5,985 nucleotides of DNA from Actinomycetes bacterium (lineage in GTDB: Bacteria; Actinomycetota; Actinomycetes; Actinomycetales; Cellulomonadaceae). Both the position numbers and the translations under genes were made by a program. A model generated the notes under the pieces. It was not told where the DNA came from and made no database searches. It saw nothing but the letters and a program-made list of their open reading frames with translations. The stretch spans positions 1 through 5,985 of the forward strand of contig JAFAEH010000329.1 of NCBI GenBank assembly GCA_023424135.1. The letters run 5' to 3'. This document shows, in pieces, positions 5,174-5,985 of this stretch. Within the stretch, counting starts at the first letter, position 1; every line of letters starts with the position of its first letter.

Positions 5174-5985
5174 ATGAGCACCGTCCCGCGGCGGGGGCGT
5201 CCGGGCGGACGCGGACCCGCGACCCTCGCAGTCGTGGTCGCGCTCGTCCTGGGTGCGCCCGCCGCGGCGACGGCTCTGACCCGGCAGGCGCCTGCCGCAC
5301 CGTCCGACGGCACGGTGTCCTGGGCGGTCGACCCGGCGACCGCGGACGGCCCCGACGAGCGACGGTGGGTCGAGCTCGAGCTCGACCCGGGCGTGTCGGT
5401 CACCGAGCACCTCGCGGTCCGCAACCTCGGGCGCGAGGAGGTGACGTTCACGCTCAGCGCGGCCGACGGGTACCTCACGGACACGGGCCGGTTCACGATG
5501 CTGCCGGCGGGGACGCCCTCGACCGGCGCGGGCACGTGGATCGACGTGCCCGCGTCGGTGACGGTCGCGGCGGGCGGCACCGCGGTCGTCCCGTACACCG
5601 TGAGCGTCCCGGCGGACGCGACACCGGGCGACCACGCCGCCGGGGTGGCCGCGTCGGTCCGGACCGTCGGCACGGGTGCGTCCGCGGGGGTCGGCGTCGA
5701 CTCGCGCGTCGGGTTCCGGGTCGTCACCCGCGTGACCGGCGAGGTGGTCCCGTCGGTCGCGGTGGCGGGCGTGCGCACGTCGTACGACGTCGCGTGGAAC
5801 CCGCTGACCCCGGGCGCGGTCGACGTGCGCGTCGAGGTCGTCAACGACGGCAACGCCGCTCTCGTGCTGGATGCGACCGCGACCGTCGCCGGCCGCGGCC
5901 CGGTGCCGCTGGGGGTGCCGGGGGGCGCGGCGCGCGTCGAGCTGCTGCCCGGCGACGTCCGCACGCTGACGGCGCGCGTCGAGGG
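5174..5985 (+). CDS. DUF916/WxL-interacting peptidoglycan-binding protein (partial)
   Basis: The ATG at 5174 opens a frame that runs off the right edge, giving 270 residues. A basic start (RRGRPGGR) and a hydrophobic segment (16-35) form a signal peptide. Residues 48-165 match the DUF916 (WxLIP peptidoglycan-binding) pattern: TVSWAVDPA at 47-55, ELDPGVSVTEHLAVRNLG at 69-86, GTWIDVPASVTVAAGGTAVVPYTVSVPADATPGDHAAGVAAS at 120-161 in outline. Residues 180-270 (FRVVTRVTGE, VRVEVVNDGNAAL) fit a second sandwich like the host-binding domain. In Firmicutes such proteins end in a transmembrane helix and basic tail; that end lies outside the window. The start is 13 bases after the preceding stop with only a weak AGGA at 5159-5162, so translation may be coupled to the upstream gene. 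It likely anchors the WxL-like protein at the cell wall. Confidence 0.82.
   Translation, partial: MSTVPRRGRPGGRGPATLAVVVALVLGAPAAATALTRQAPAAPSDGTVSWAVDPATADGPDERRWVELELDPGVSVTEHLAVRNLGREEVTFTLSAADGYLTDTGRFTMLPAGTPSTGAGTWIDVPASVTVAAGGTAVVPYTVSVPADATPGDHAAGVAASVRTVGTGASAGVGVDSRVGFRVVTRVTGEVVPSVAVAGVRTSYDVAWNPLTPGAVDVRVEVVNDGNAALVLDATATVAGRGPVPLGVPGGAARVELLPGDVRTLTARVE

Noticed and set aside
1..5985. tRNA, rRNA, CRISPR arrays, insertion sequences or attachment sites
   Set aside because: I looked for these and found no cloverleaf, regular spacer-repeat array, transposase motif or terminal repeats.

Overview
The window is very GC-rich. Third codon positions are almost always G or C, GTG starts are common, and gene starts without a leader are likely. 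The gene content (a secreted multidomain hemicellulase, a PGPGW-family membrane protein, and a WxL/DUF916-type surface protein pair) fits a plant-polysaccharide-degrading actinobacterium. Cellulomonas or a close relative is my best guess, but this is inference from style and content, not a database match.

Left part (1 to about 1630): a minus-strand gene runs off the left edge, with only its 42 N-terminal residues visible (a signal anchor or signal peptide). It is divergent from a plus-strand ATP-grasp gene (231-1136). Both genes start with GTG, each 6-7 bases after a TAGGGT box, so both mRNAs are probably leaderless. A perfect 14-bp inverted repeat sits between the two promoters. Next comes a small membrane protein of the PGPGW/TIGR02611 family (1252-1629). 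Three tandem imperfect 34-bp repeats begin in its last codons.

Regulatory gap (1630-2143): this 514-bp stretch holds no convincing gene. It has the tandem repeats, a promoter (TTGCCG-18-TAACAT), two LacI-type operator-like palindromes whose centres are exactly 100 bp apart, a strong GC hairpin in the predicted leader, and a good ribosome binding site for the next gene.

Right part (2144-5985): three closely spaced same-strand genes probably form one operon. The first encodes a 788-residue secreted GH43 glycosidase with an N-terminal CBM4/9/22-like module, a GH43 propeller, a CBM6 and a C-terminal beta-sandwich; it is likely an arabinofuranosidase or xylosidase acting on arabinoxylan. The second encodes a 199-residue secreted WxL-like protein. 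The third, cut by the right edge, encodes a DUF916 (WxL-interacting, peptidoglycan-binding) protein. The last two resemble the Csc cell-surface complexes of Firmicutes. Beside a hemicellulase and under LacI-type operators, they suggest a sugar-regulated surface module for binding or degrading hemicellulose. That is the most interesting hypothesis here.
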